A stretch of 64,000 bases of DNA from Solen grandis (taxonomy: Eukaryota; Mollusca; Bivalvia; Adapedonta; Solenidae). Below are positions 1-11,104 of the stretch, one piece after another; the stretch's first letter is position 1, and the number at the start of each line of letters is the position of its first letter. The stretch covers positions 58,190,192 through 58,254,191 of the forward strand of contig CM037783.1 in assembly GCA_021229015.1 (NCBI GenBank). The letters run 5' to 3'. Under the pieces are notes generated by a model. It saw only the letters and a program-made list of their open reading frames with translations, made no database searches and was not told the DNA's origin. The translations under genes were made by a program, and so were the position numbers.

Positions 1-128
1 AGTTATTCTCCGGACAAAAAGTGTGACAGACAGACAGACAGATGGACATACGAATGGAGGGACAGACAGACAACTCCAACGAAAACAATATGTCTCCCCC
101 ATATAAATATGGGGGGATACATAATTAA
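1..128. repeat. End of element I-type repeat
   Basis: TTATTCTCCGGACAAAAAG followed by a GACAGACAGACAGA tract and a palindromic CCCCCATATAAATATGGGGG end. These match the 3' end structure of the element at 7905-8742. Confidence 0.5.
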
Positions 129-906
129 AGTAATGCCACAGAGATAGCAGAGGGCTACAGGGTTACAATACTTTAATCTTTTCCACATAGTGACAAAATG
201 ACTTACCATAATCTTCTATCCTTTTTTTTTTTGTCTATTCTGCATGTACTTATCCAATTTGTATTGATCTGTAAAATAATAGTAAAAAAATTTATCAATA
301 ATCATTATCATTGAAATCAATATTAAAACTATAATTTTCAATAATAATCAAAATTTCTTTTATTGTTATCATCATCATCAAAATCATCATCACCATTGTT
401 GTCGTCATCATCATCATTATTTATATAAATCCGGGATGATTATATCTGGAGAAAAAAAAAAGCAAAAACATCTCATTTGGCCAAAGTAAATGAAAACTTG
501 TGTAAGTCCAATGAGAGATCTAAATCCTTTGTTAACTGGATTACATTTCAACATGGGATTTCCTCTCATTAAGTTTGTTTATTAGTTTTAACATCCTGCT
601 GACAGTATTTCACTAATTTGGAGACTTTTTCGATTGAGACAGATACGACAGGTGATTGATAATTTCGCGGAATTGCTTTCTTACTGGAACCTAGAATAGA
701 AAAAAAAAAAAAAAAAAAAATACATCACGAGATATGTTTACTAAATGACTGACATAGGGCTCAAATATTATTTAGATTCATTGAACAATAAAGTTTACCT
801 GAAACTTTGAACAACAGTACCATGTAGTACTTGAAGCACGCCAATGTCAACATTGGGTTACGCTGACATTACCTAAACGTCAAAGTCTAGTGTCAGCTTA
901 ACTTAC
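129..906. other. AT-rich intergenic sequence with microsatellites
   Basis: A (CAT)n-rich tract at 366-420, a fragment of SINE family C near 566-660 (GACAGTATTTCACTAATTTG) and a 20-base A run at 701-720. No gene seen. Confidence 0.5.
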
Positions 907-1230
907 TTAACCCTTTCCCTCATATAGACTCATTTTAACCCTTTCCCTCATATAGACTCATTTTGACCCTTTCCCTCATATAGACTCATTTTAACCCTTT
1001 CACTCATATAGACTCATTTTGACGCACTCAATAGTATCACATAAAGCCTGATCTTCAGAAAACCACAGTTAAACCTTACAAATTTAATTATAAAGTCCTC
1101 ATTTCCAGACCACTGAGGAGTAGCGAACAGCATAAAACCTGATTAGCCTGCGAGTTACTCGCAGGCTGATCTGGTTTTATGCTGTTCGCATAGGTCTTTT
1201 CATGGTTTCCTCTATGAGGGAAAGGGTTAA
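907..1230 (+). mobile_element. TTAA MITE family A, copy 1, with amplified left end
   Basis: Bounded by TTAACCCTTTCCCTCATA and its inverse TATGAGGGAAAGGGTTAA. The left terminal ~30 bp is repeated four times in tandem before the body. The centre holds a near-perfect hairpin (CATAAAACCTGATTAGCCTG against CAGGCTGATCTGGTTTTATG). Confidence 0.88.
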
Positions 1231-1290
1231 CTTTCTTAACATATTCACCTCATGTGGCCACCCACTTTTTTTTATATCTATGCGCCCATG

Positions 1291-1593
1291 TTACACTGTG
1301 TAATACGAGAGAGATAGTTGCTCTGCAATACCTTGTACCATAGATTTTCTGTCATTATCTAACAGTTCCTTCACTAATGCTGTGTTTCCAACAGTAACTG
1401 TCGATGTCAGCTGACCTGATCATTTGTCATCAAACACTAAGATTCTACCATCCCTAAACCACTTTGGAATTGTATCCGAAATTTTAATTTGTTTTAGTGT
1501 TTCTTCCAGTGAAAGTTTGAGTCTCACACAAAATTTTACAAAAGCATGCAACTCAATGTCATCTGTTGACGTCATGTGACTGCACACTAGCAT
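1291..1593 (-). pseudogene. Mariner-type transposase helix-turn-helix fossil
   Basis: One continuous minus-strand frame from ATG 1593 to TAA 1291-1293 (100 codons), broken by one in-frame TGA at 1420-1422. The product has FVKFCVRLKLSLEETLKQI, then a W-F-DGR-FDDK block, then VKELLDNDRKSMVQGIAEQL and SLSYYTV. This reads as the paired HTH region of mariner-family transposases. No DDE domain follows, so it is a truncated inactive remnant. Confidence 0.6.
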
Positions 1594-2303
1594 GGATTCA
1601 GAATATGTGAAATAACAGCGTGCTTCAAGTCACCAAACAGTGGTTGCTTTGGATACCATTTATTCTTCTTAAGTATTAAATATCTATTCACATACCTGAT
1701 AATTAAAGAAAAAATAAGTTATTTTACTTCATTCAAGTTTCCATGTGATTTGATGAAGAAATAAATTCTTGAGAGGAGAATTCCAAAAATGTATCAATCA
1801 TCCCACATAGTGCTGCATCACAGCAGTATCATGATGTCGACATGCTGAATGATAAGAGTTAACATGGTGAAGAGTTACCTGGAGTCTGTCCTTCTTGTCC
1901 TTTGTATTTTACAACATTTACATGAATACCGGTCAGATAACATTAAAAGGAAGATAGGTAAATTAAACAAACAAATCTCAGAGCAACTTGATACTGAGGA
2001 CAATTTTGTCCAAAATACCATTACTTGCATCAAGCCAATCAAAGAACAATGAGTCTGATCAGTATGTCTATATCCTTCCATCTCTCAAGTGTCTACTTCA
2101 CATCTTTCTTTAACATCCAGTGATGAGCCCAGTTACCAGCACCATGAAGAACTTCTCATGGGAAATTTTAGCTAACCACATCACAAATCAAACCTCATCA
2201 TTTTGGTACGACCATCCAGAACCAAGATTTTACATTGAATGTCTGTCTCTCTTTTAGGAAATGATCAGGAAATTAAAGAATGTGGTAGTCACACGTTTCC
2301 AGG
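1594..2303. other. Intergenic, SINE C scrap
   Basis: 1807-1850 resembles the AGTGCTGCATCACAGCAGTA part of SINE family C. No other feature recognised. Confidence 0.4.
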
Positions 2304-3450
2304 AGATTAACAACAGCTGTCAGAGGACAGCACGCTCGACTATTCAAAATGCTTGTTGGTAAAGCAAATGAAATCTATTTTATATACCCTGTATATAACA
2401 TTAGTCAAAAATGATATACCTTGATTGTCTAATACCCCTAAATAGGTTTATGAATTCTAAAATCATTCCCATGCCTCGTTACTGAGACATAAGCATAATA
2501 TCACTGTGCATGCAAAACTTTAACCAAGTATCCAAGTTAGAAAAGGGCCATAATTTGTATAAAATTCAGTCCAAGAGTTATCCTCCTTGATTTTCTGATG
2601 CCCCTGAACACAAACCCTAAACTTTCTAGTCAACACCATAAACAATTTCTGAGATATAAGCTTGATAGTAGCATGCATGTAAAACTTTTTACCAAAAAGT
2701 CTTAGTCAAAAAGTGGCCCTAATCTGCATTATATTCAGTCAAAAACTATCTGCCACTATAGTATGATACCATTGAACCCAATAAAGAAGTGCCTGGTTAC
2801 TGAAATATAAGCATGAAATTTCTTGCATGCAAAACTTACACCAAAATTTATAATTTAAAAAGGGACCATAATTTGTAATATATTTCATCAAGTGTTATCT
2901 TCCATGATAGTATGATACCCATAAACATATTCAAGATGTTTCAAATCAATCGCATGCCTGGATACTGATATCTAAGTATGAAAGTAATTTGCATGCAAAA
3001 CTTTAACCAAAATTTAAGTTAAAAAAGGGGCCATAATTTGTAATATATTAATCAAGAGTTACCTACCTTGGTTGTCTGAAGCCCCTAAACATATTCATAA
3101 AGTTCTAAGTCAATACCATGAGTAGTTATTGAGATAAAAGCTGGATAGTAGCTTGTATGCATAACTTTAACCAAATTTTCTATTGTATGTAAAACTTTAT
3201 CCAAATTTTCTAAGTTAAAATGAGGGCATAATTTTTATTAAATTCAGCAAAGAATTACCTACCTTGGTAGTCTGATACCCCTGAACATGTTCATAAACTT
3301 TCAAGTCAATACCTTAAATGGTTATTGAGATATAAGTTTGATAGTAACTTGCACGCAAAACTTTAACCAAAAACTGAAACGCCAATGCCGACACCAATGC
3401 AAGGGTGACTACAATAGCTCTCATATTCTTCGAATAGTTGAGCTTAAAAT
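2304..3450 (+). mobile_element. Internally tandem element E, copy 1
   Basis: Starts near AGCTGTCAGAGGACAGCACG followed by CTCGACTATTC and ends with TAGCTCTCATATTCTTCGAA then TAGTTGAGC, so the ends carry short inverted GCTCGACTATTC-type repeats. The interior is about six diverged ~185-bp units (CATGCAAAACTTTAACCAAA, AAAAGGGCCATAATTTG). The second copy is at 11287-12478. Confidence 0.75.
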
Positions 3451-3560
3451 TATAATTCACCTGGTGCAAAATTATTGTAGTTGTAATGAAAATTAGGAGA
3501 AATCAATAATGTTAACCGATTTACCTAGTTTCTCTTCCTGCAATTTTTTTTTTTTTATAA

Positions 3561-3731
3561 ATTGTTGAGTATCTCAGAAAGACAGATTCCAAAAGAAGAA
3601 ATGTTTCCACTATTGTGTCAGTCATGAAGTATGATGCTAATGGAAACAAAACAGGTCTCACTGTCAAGAAGGAAAATCAGAGTACTCAAGGCATTGAGAG
3701 ACTGTTGGCAGGATTTACACAAAATAGCTAG
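3561..3731 (+). CDS. Possible terminal exon or coding remnant, unidentified
   Basis: After a T-rich stretch and an AG at 3568-3569, an open frame runs to TAG 3729-3731, ending in a hydrophilic segment (KYDANGNKTGLTVKKENQ). It reads more like protein than its surroundings, but there is no recognisable family, no partner exon and no start codon of its own. It could equally be a fragment of a transposon protein. Confidence 0.22.
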   Translation: MVEYLRKTDSKRRNVSTIVSVMKYDANGNKTGLTVKKENQSTQGIERLLAGFTQNS

Positions 3732-4659
3732 AATTCTAAACCTCAGACTCCATGAACATGGGTAAAGGGCAAAGGTCATTAGATACCAAAAACTCAAGTT
3801 TTCCTGCAATATGAGGTAATCTAGTCTACTAACGTCAGCTTAACTTGCCATGCCTTTCATAACGATCCAAAATGAGCCCTGCCATGACTTGATTCCATTC
3901 ATAAGTTGCATATCTATGTAGGTCATGACCTTCAAATCAGTACGAAACATGTTGCAGTGAATCTTTCTATAGCTGATTACATATGAAAACTTGACAAGGT
4001 ATTTGATAGTTTAAAATAATAAGCTCAAGCTTTTCTTGTTCAATAGAAATACTCTGGGAGGATTACTTTTGAGAGCTGACATTTGGAATCATATATAATT
4101 AATACTTTTGAAATACTTTGGGTAAATTACATACTTTAAAGTGTCTTATGCAAAGCAATACATCTTTTTGAAGGAGTAGATCTTCCTGTACTATGTAAAT
4201 TGAGCTGCTGTTCTGTTTCAAAAATGACATACATTGTTGACAGTTTCTGCTTTATTTAAATCTATACTATAGATATCATTAAGAATCTGTTTAAAAAAAA
4301 TTAAGAGAAAACATCTCCTGCATAAGTGTTTTGATTAGATTTTGTAGTAGCTTATACCTCTGAACAACTTTTGGAAACACACAACATTTTTTCATAACAG
4401 GACATTTAATACCATTTTCTTTTGACCCTGTTTGGTGATTTCATACCAAGAAACATGGCAACTGATTTAAAGTGTTCACTACAGACATAAAAGGAAACCT
4501 ATCACAGTCCATGATGGCCTATTTTTTTCCAAATCCTAATAATCTGAACAATCTTGGTAAAGATTAACCAAGAGAACATCTGTGATGAAGCATTTTAAAA
4601 TATAAACCAACAGTTTATGAAGATTTTTTAAGCTTCTATGTAATTATACACACATGGAA
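3732..4659. other. Intergenic, no feature seen
   Basis: AT-rich sequence without ORFs, strong splice sites or recognised repeats. Confidence 0.5.
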
Positions 4660-4832
4660 AAATATCCCCACCCCTAGTGACCATGTTTTTTGTTTGTTTT
4701 GTTTTTTATAAAAATAACTTGACCAAATCAATAAGGAGAGAAGCACCCCCTAGCGGCCATGTTTTTTAAGATAAAAATTAGACTAATCCTATAAGAGGAG
4801 AGGAGCACCAGGTCTGGTCAGAAATCAGAAGA
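4660..4832. repeat. Element F fragment
   Basis: Two partial units with the CCCCTAGTGACCATGTTTTT and AGCGGCCATGTTTTTTA signature of the 12.5-14.2 kb array, without element ends. Confidence 0.55.
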
Positions 4833-4833
4833 G

Positions 4834-4950
4834 CTACCTGCAACCAAAGGTAGCTGGTACTTTGCTTTGACCAAAGGTTGTTGATTTTTTTTTTTTCCTA
4901 ATGCTGCAGCCTTTTGGTCAAAGCAACATACCAGGTACCTTTGCCTGCAA
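4834..4950. repeat. Fold-back inverted repeat
   Basis: Arms 4848-4877 and 4910-4940 pair over about 30 bp (CTTTGACCAAAGG against CCTTTTGGTCAAAG) around a T-rich loop. A transcript would form a long hairpin. Confidence 0.75.
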
Positions 4951-5050
4951 TACTACGGAAGCAAGCTGAAAGGTAGACTAAAGCCATCGAAATATTTAGA
5001 TTTGATTTCTGAACAGTAACCTCAGCCTGGCTCCTCTATTCGTCTTTCAC

Positions 5051-5292
5051 TTAATCCTTTCCCTCATACAGGAAACCATGAAAAGACCTATACGAACAAC
5101 ATAAAACCAGATCAGCCTGCGAGTAACTCACAGGCTGATCAGGTTTTATGTTATTCGCTGTTCCTCAGTGGTCTGGAAATGAAGGCTTTATAATTAAATT
5201 TGGTAAGGTTTAACGGTGGTTTTCTGCAGATCTGGCTTTATGTGGTACCTATTGAGTGCGTCAAAATGAGTCTACATGAGGGAAAGGGTTAA
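5051..5292 (-). mobile_element. TTAA MITE family A, copy 2
   Basis: Full-length reverse-orientation copy with TTAA at both ends, the central hairpin (AGCCTGCGAGTAACTCACAG region) and the GGTACCTATTGAGTGCGTCA block. Confidence 0.9.
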
Positions 5293-6356
5293 TGCTGAAA
5301 TTTGGGCCCAAAATGTAGACTTGGGCCACAGAAATTGCATCAGTTACAAGGCCTAGCTAGAGGCTGGACTAGCTGAAGGTCATCCTCAAGCATCTGACAA
5401 AAAATAATTGACCCATCTATGACTGAGATGGTCTATTGATGATAGTAAGTATAACCACTTGGTAACGGAGGCCCCCTATCCATATCTATAAAACTATTTG
5501 TCTTCAGGTGATGAAACACAAATTACAAGCTAGCTGAATCAACTGGTGCCATCATTTAATATTTTGCTATCTATCCAGAGAGAGAGAGAAAAAAAATCTT
5601 CATACAGAAACTATAAAGCATGGTCACATTTACAAATGACATTTTACCTATGCATAAATATTAACCATTCTGAGGATAGAATGCAGCGCAATTGCACAAC
5701 TTCTAATTGGTTTGGTCGAACTTCTATCCATCCATTAACCAAGTACGGTAGCTAAAGGCTGGTGCCTATCTATGCTGTGTTAATTGCTAATGTCTGCAAG
5801 TGAAGCTGATACATCAAGTCCATCTAGACAATTTGTAACATTTAATCTCCATCAGTTGTTGCAGCTTGTTGGTTATTTACGGGGTTGAACACAGCCATGT
5901 GGGGCAAAAACAGTCAGGTTTAATGACAGGAATGTGCCACGGGTCATCAATTAACATTCACTGTTAAGATCATTTTACTTTAAACATGTGCCACTGAGCA
6001 TAAACATTCATTATCTTTCCAGCTCATTGGTAGGCCTCTACGGGTTGATTAGACAGTAAGGTGGGATGAAACATGCATGATATGCAACAGTTTTACCGTA
6101 TTCACTCTAAACATAATCATTGGGACAGAAATATATATTTATCTGTTATATGAAACCAAAGGCTGTGATCGGCTGATGGCCCTATATTAATCACTGATTT
6201 CAGGCATAATCCTACTTGGCTGACAGAATCATGGCCAAAAATATTGTCACAAAGTATGAAGAAAATTAAATAAAGATTCTAGAATGTAAAATGTCAAGGT
6301 TAAGTTCTTGATTTTCTGATACTTTAAAATGGTGTCAAAGTTTGATTAAGACTGAT
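5293..6356. other. Intergenic, no feature seen
   Basis: No coding or repeat structure recognised. A 69-codon frame at 5546-5755 has no supporting composition. Confidence 0.45.
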
Positions 6357-7342
6357 TAATAAATGTGGCTGCTGAAGAGTGTAAACATAATAAATGTGGC
6401 TGCTGAAGAGTAACATAATAAATGTGGCTGCTGAAGATGTAAATGCTGAAGAGTGTAAACATAATAAATGTGGCTGCTGAAGAGTGTAAACATAATAAAT
6501 GTGGCTGCTGAAGAGTGTAAACATAATAAATGTGGCTGCTGAAGAGTGTAAACATAATAAATGTGGCTGCTGAAGAGCGTAAACATAATAAATGTGGCTG
6601 CTGAAGAGTGTAAACATAAATGTGGCTGCTGTAGGGTGTTAACATAATAAATGTGGCTGCTGAAGAGTGTAAACATAAATGTGGCTGCTGAAGAGTGTAA
6701 ACATAAATGTGGCTGCTGAAGAGTGTAAACATAATAAATGTGGCTGCTGAAGAGTGTAAACATAAAATGTGGCTGCTGAAGAGTGTAAACATAAATGTGG
6801 CTGCTGAAGAGTGTAAACATAATAAGTGTGGCTGCTGAAGAGTGTAAACATAAATGTGGCTGCTGTAGAGTGTAAACATAATAAATGTGGCTGCTGAAGA
6901 GTGTAAACATAATAAATGTGGCTGCTGAAGAGTGTAAACATAATAAGTGTGGCTGCTGAAGAGTGTAAACATAATAAATGTGGCTGCTGAAGAGTGTAAA
7001 CATAATAAATGTGGCTGCTGAAGAGTGTAAACATAATAAGTGTGGCTGCTGAAGAGTGTAAACATAATAAATGTGGCTGCTGAAGAGTGTTAACATAATA
7101 AATGTGGCTGCTGAAGAGTGTAAACATAATAAATGTGGCTGCTGAAGAGTGTAAACATAATAAGTGTGGCTGCTGAAGAGTGTAAACATAATAAATGTGG
7201 CTGCTGAAGAGTGTAAACATAATAAGTGTGGCTGCTGAAGAGTGTAAACATAATAAATATGGCTGCTGAAGAATGCAAACATAAATGTGGCTGCTGAAGA
7301 GTATAAACATAATAAGTGTGGCTGCTGAAGAGTGTAAACAAA
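6357..7342. repeat. 31-bp minisatellite (~32 units)
   Basis: Head-to-tail AATGTGGCTGCTGAAGAG then TGTAAACATAATA, mostly 31 bp with scattered 28-bp units lacking one TAA. All three minus-strand frames are open because no unit contains a minus-strand stop and the unit is 1 mod 3, so the long minus-strand frames here are by-products. Confidence 0.95.
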
Positions 7343-7904
7343 GAGAAAAGGACATTTTTCGATAATGCAATGGCTTATAATTAACTGACCTGCTCTACAG
7401 GGTCATTATCATTTTGATTGAACTCAGCTGAAGGATTATGGATTTGTAATCCAGTTGAAGAAGGTTGTATTAGAAATAAAGATGCTAAAATATAAACATT
7501 TCATTGATTATTTACTGATATTTAAATGCCAATAATTCTATTTCTATCAATTCTATATTAACCATTATCAAACTAATGACCGAAGTTTTATAGTTATTGA
7601 CATTGTGTAAATACTGATAAAGATTGCTAATGGATAACTGATGGACAGACGACATACATTCATCAATCCTTACCTAAACTCAGCATGAGCACTTTGTGCT
7701 TAGTAAGCTAAAAATAAATCAGGTCACTGAAAAATATGTCCAAAATCTTACGAATGACATGGTCTAGTGTAAGATAAAGACTTCCAGACACAATTGGTAC
7801 ACAATTCCCCAATGAGGCAGCAAAATTACTTCACAACCCTCCTTTATAGACAAAGTACTGGTCCAATAAAAGCACGTCCAAGAAGAGTTGAAGTCAGAAA
7901 AGAG
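7343..7904. other. Intergenic sequence
   Basis: A short inverted pair around CATGAGCACTTTGTGCTTAG (7684-7703) marks another dispersed element end. Otherwise nothing recognised. Confidence 0.4.
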
Positions 7905-8742
7905 TAAAAAAAAAACTAGAGCTATCACTGAAGGTGATTAATACCCCCGCAAAATACTTTAATGCAGGAGAAGCCAGACTTCAGGCAGAGCATAGATAAG
8001 AACCTGTATACATAGTATATTGGTTGTGATATTAATAAGTAAGTAAAGTTTTTATTTAAAGTTGATAGAGAGTCAATAATGGTTGTTTGTCACAGTAGTT
8101 TAAAAATATAAGGTTACAGTTCTTGGACACTGCACTTCTCCTAGTCGCCATCTGTTTACATTTTAAGTTTCAAGTATATACCATGTATAATATTTGAGTT
8201 ATGTTCAGGACAAGAAAAACAAGGAAAAGTAACAAAGGGCAATAACTCTGTAATTCCTATAGATAGAGTTATGGTTCTTGTGCACTGCACTTCCTCTCAT
8301 TGTGCTTGACCATTGTATGAAATTGTTTTGAAATCCAATCAGTACTTTACAAGTTATACTCCGGACAAGGAAAAATACAAAGGGCAATAACTCTGTAATT
8401 ACTCTAGATAGAGTTATGGTTCTTGTGCACTGCACTTCCTCATATTGTGGTTGACCATTGTATGAATTTGTTTTGAAATCAAACTTGAACTTTTCAAGTT
8501 ATGCTCCGGACAAGGAAAAGTAACAAAGGGCAATAACTATGTAATAAGTCAAGATGGAGTTATGGTTCTTGTGCACTGCACTTCCTCTCCATGTGCTTGA
8601 TTATTGCATGAAGTTGTATTGAATTCCAACTTGTGGTTTTCAAGTTATGCTCCGGACAAGGAAAATGCAACGGACCGCTGGACCGACCGACCACCGGGTG
8701 ACTCCTATATACCCCCCCCAAACTTTGTTTCGGGGGTATAAA
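7905..8742 (+). mobile_element. Internally tandem element I
   Basis: Opens AACTAGAGCTATCACTGAAG followed by GTGATTAATACCCCCGC and closes at a GACCGACCGACC tract then CTATATACCCCCCCC and TTTCGGGGGTATAA, so the ends pair (ATACCCCC/GGGGGTAT). Inside are about 3.5 units of ~155 bp (GTTATGCTCCGGACAAGG, GTTCTTGTGCACTGCACTTC). Non-coding. Confidence 0.7.
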
Positions 8743-10007
8743 AAAGGTAGAAGTTTTTCTTAACAAAAAACTCTTTGACAAGATCAAGGACCATCTAAAA
8801 CTTAGCAATATTCAAGTGCTTACTCTTGAGAGTTTATGGTACAGTATCAAAGATATAATTCATGAATAAACCAGACTTCTCCCCTGGCCATTAAAACCAC
8901 TGGTGCCGATGCACCTGAAGTTTAGAATCACTAATACATCTACTTCAAGTCATCAAAAAAACATGGCCAATGCTTAGATGTTAATAATTATTCACACTTT
9001 CAAGTAGTGCAACATCTTTACATAAATCAAGAAATGAATGACATTAAAGGAGAGCTTTCTAGTCTCCACAAGTGTGTGACCATTGATTTTCACAAAAGAG
9101 AGAAATTGCTGTATAATACATGTTGTCATGGCTAATAATATTATCTATCGCAAGCATTATGTTTTCCTTACATTTTATATTATCCAAACAGAAACTAGAT
9201 CTTTTATTAAAGGTGATCATTGAATACCCCTTCCATGTGGCTTTTTCCAAAGAACAAAAGCTTGTTGGAGAGACGGACCACAGACGGACGAACATGTGGA
9301 CAAACCAACCAACAGACTGGCTCCTTGTATACCAACTTTCAAAATTTGTTTGTGCAGGGATAAGCTTACTTCAGAAGAAATAAAGACAGGACTTATAATT
9401 AAAGGAGTGGTTTTAATTTATTGATTCAACCAGACCATTAATACACACTAAAATAATCACTCAATATGAAATATTTATTCAACCTTGACCTCAAAATTCT
9501 AACCTCATTTTCAAATCATAACATAGCATGAAAATATTTAAGCCAATCAAAATGATGTTTACATTTTGGAAACTCTCAATGTGGAGGTAATAAAGTATAT
9601 CAGTGGTAAGATATATCTTTTATATAGGACGTTGCTTAACACCAGGCGGCTGGACAAGGTTATCTGCTGATTATTGTATAAATGACAAAACAGTAGAGCA
9701 AGAATTATCATTGAATGATGAATATCCCCAGATACCTATTTGTCACAGTTACTGTTACCATGTCAGAAATGGGGTGGACAAATCTTGTCTACAAACGGAC
9801 AGACCGACCAACCGACAGACTGATAAAAATTCCACAGGTAGAATAATCAGCAGCTGTGGGTTATCTGATGATGATCTGAGCAATAAAAAGCTCAAGCATG
9901 ACTGCCCTCTGCAGCATCCCTGAATGAACAGTAAAAGTCTTTTAAATAATCAAACGTCATTACAAATGTTACATTATGCACTCCATTTCTGTCAGTCAAA
10001 GACAAGG
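8743..10007. other. Intergenic with degraded repeat ends
   Basis: 9204-9365 and 9680-9850 resemble decayed element I ends (GTGATCATTGAATACCCC, GACAGACCGACCAACCGACA). ORFs at 9120-9383 and 9603-9923 lie across these and are not credible genes. Confidence 0.45.
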
Positions 10008-10165
10008 AAGTCATTTGGAGACAATGTCTACTTGAGACAGATAAAGTGCTGCCTCACTGCAGTATCACACCGTAGACATGAGGCATGATACCACAGCCAG
10101 TCACATTATCCTGACACCAGGGCCAACCAGACCTGGAACTACCCTATTTTAATTATGCTCTCAGA
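10008..10165 (-). repeat. SINE family C, truncated copy
   Basis: Matches the 3' two thirds of the family C unit (TCATTTGGAGACAATGTCTA, GCTGCCTCACTGCAGTATCA, GTCACATTATCCTGACACCA) and lacks the tRNA-like end. Confidence 0.6.
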
Positions 10166-11104
10166 AAAAAGCAGAGAGCTACAAGTAACATTTTTATGTC
10201 TGTGCAGTATATAACAGTCACTGGTAGTGAAAATAACCTTGTTTTCGTGTCTACATTTTCATCAAAATAACCATTTCTATGACTTCATCCAAAACTTGGG
10301 TAAAACTTATACACCCTTGGAAGCAGTCTTTATTATCTATCATCAAAATAATCATTATTTCAACGACTCGTGTATTAGATTAATGATTGTAATTTGTTAG
10401 GATCTACAAATAGCTTTTGTTTCCTACATTAATTGTTATCAGCAGGTCCAACAACTGGCAGCTATAATGAGTTCCAAACTCTTTTCTATTCTAATTATTA
10501 CTGTAATCAATACAGACATTCCAGCATTCCCACTATGCTCATTCAGATAATTGTCCACTTTCATAATATACTACATATAACAGACCTCTCCATTGGGTGA
10601 CATTTTCAAATTTATACATTTTTCCTTAATCTTCCAAACTGACAGCTACTTCCTGTCGCACACTTCATGTCTCCAGTCACATGTCTGATCTGGGACAGTG
10701 GTGGATTTCCACTCAAAGCTGGAGTTTGACACTGGTCAAAAGGTTCCAGGAAACAACCAATCTTTCATATCAGATCCAAATAAGTCACTTGACCCAATTT
10801 TGTCCAGACAAATCCTTCACAAACATTTTTAACACAGTTCAAGGACAGGATAAAAAATTACGTCACTCTTTTAAGCTTAACAGACAATGGGAAATGTTCT
10901 GTGTGGTATAAAGCAGCAGTTGCCAAACTTGATTCATTTTATGCTTTAATAAAGGATGAATATTGATGAAGACATTTGAAACACTAAGTAACTGAGTGTT
11001 ATTCCTGATTCAAAGTGTAGAGGATTCTTCCACAGTGATCTCACAAGGAGGTTTGCTGTCAAACTAATGTGGACTGCAATTGCATGATTAAGAGATGAGA
11101 TACT
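10166..11104. other. Intergenic, no feature seen
   Basis: AT-rich. The 76-codon frame at 10681-10911 has no recognisable protein character. Confidence 0.45.

Noticed and set aside
6357..7342. CRISPR-like array
   Set aside because: Units are contiguous with no unique spacers, and the genome is eukaryotic.
6324..7370. Five long minus-strand ORFs (83-308 aa) rich in Ser/His/Tyr/Gln
   Set aside because: All are translations of the same 31-bp minisatellite in different frames; no start context, no unique sequence.
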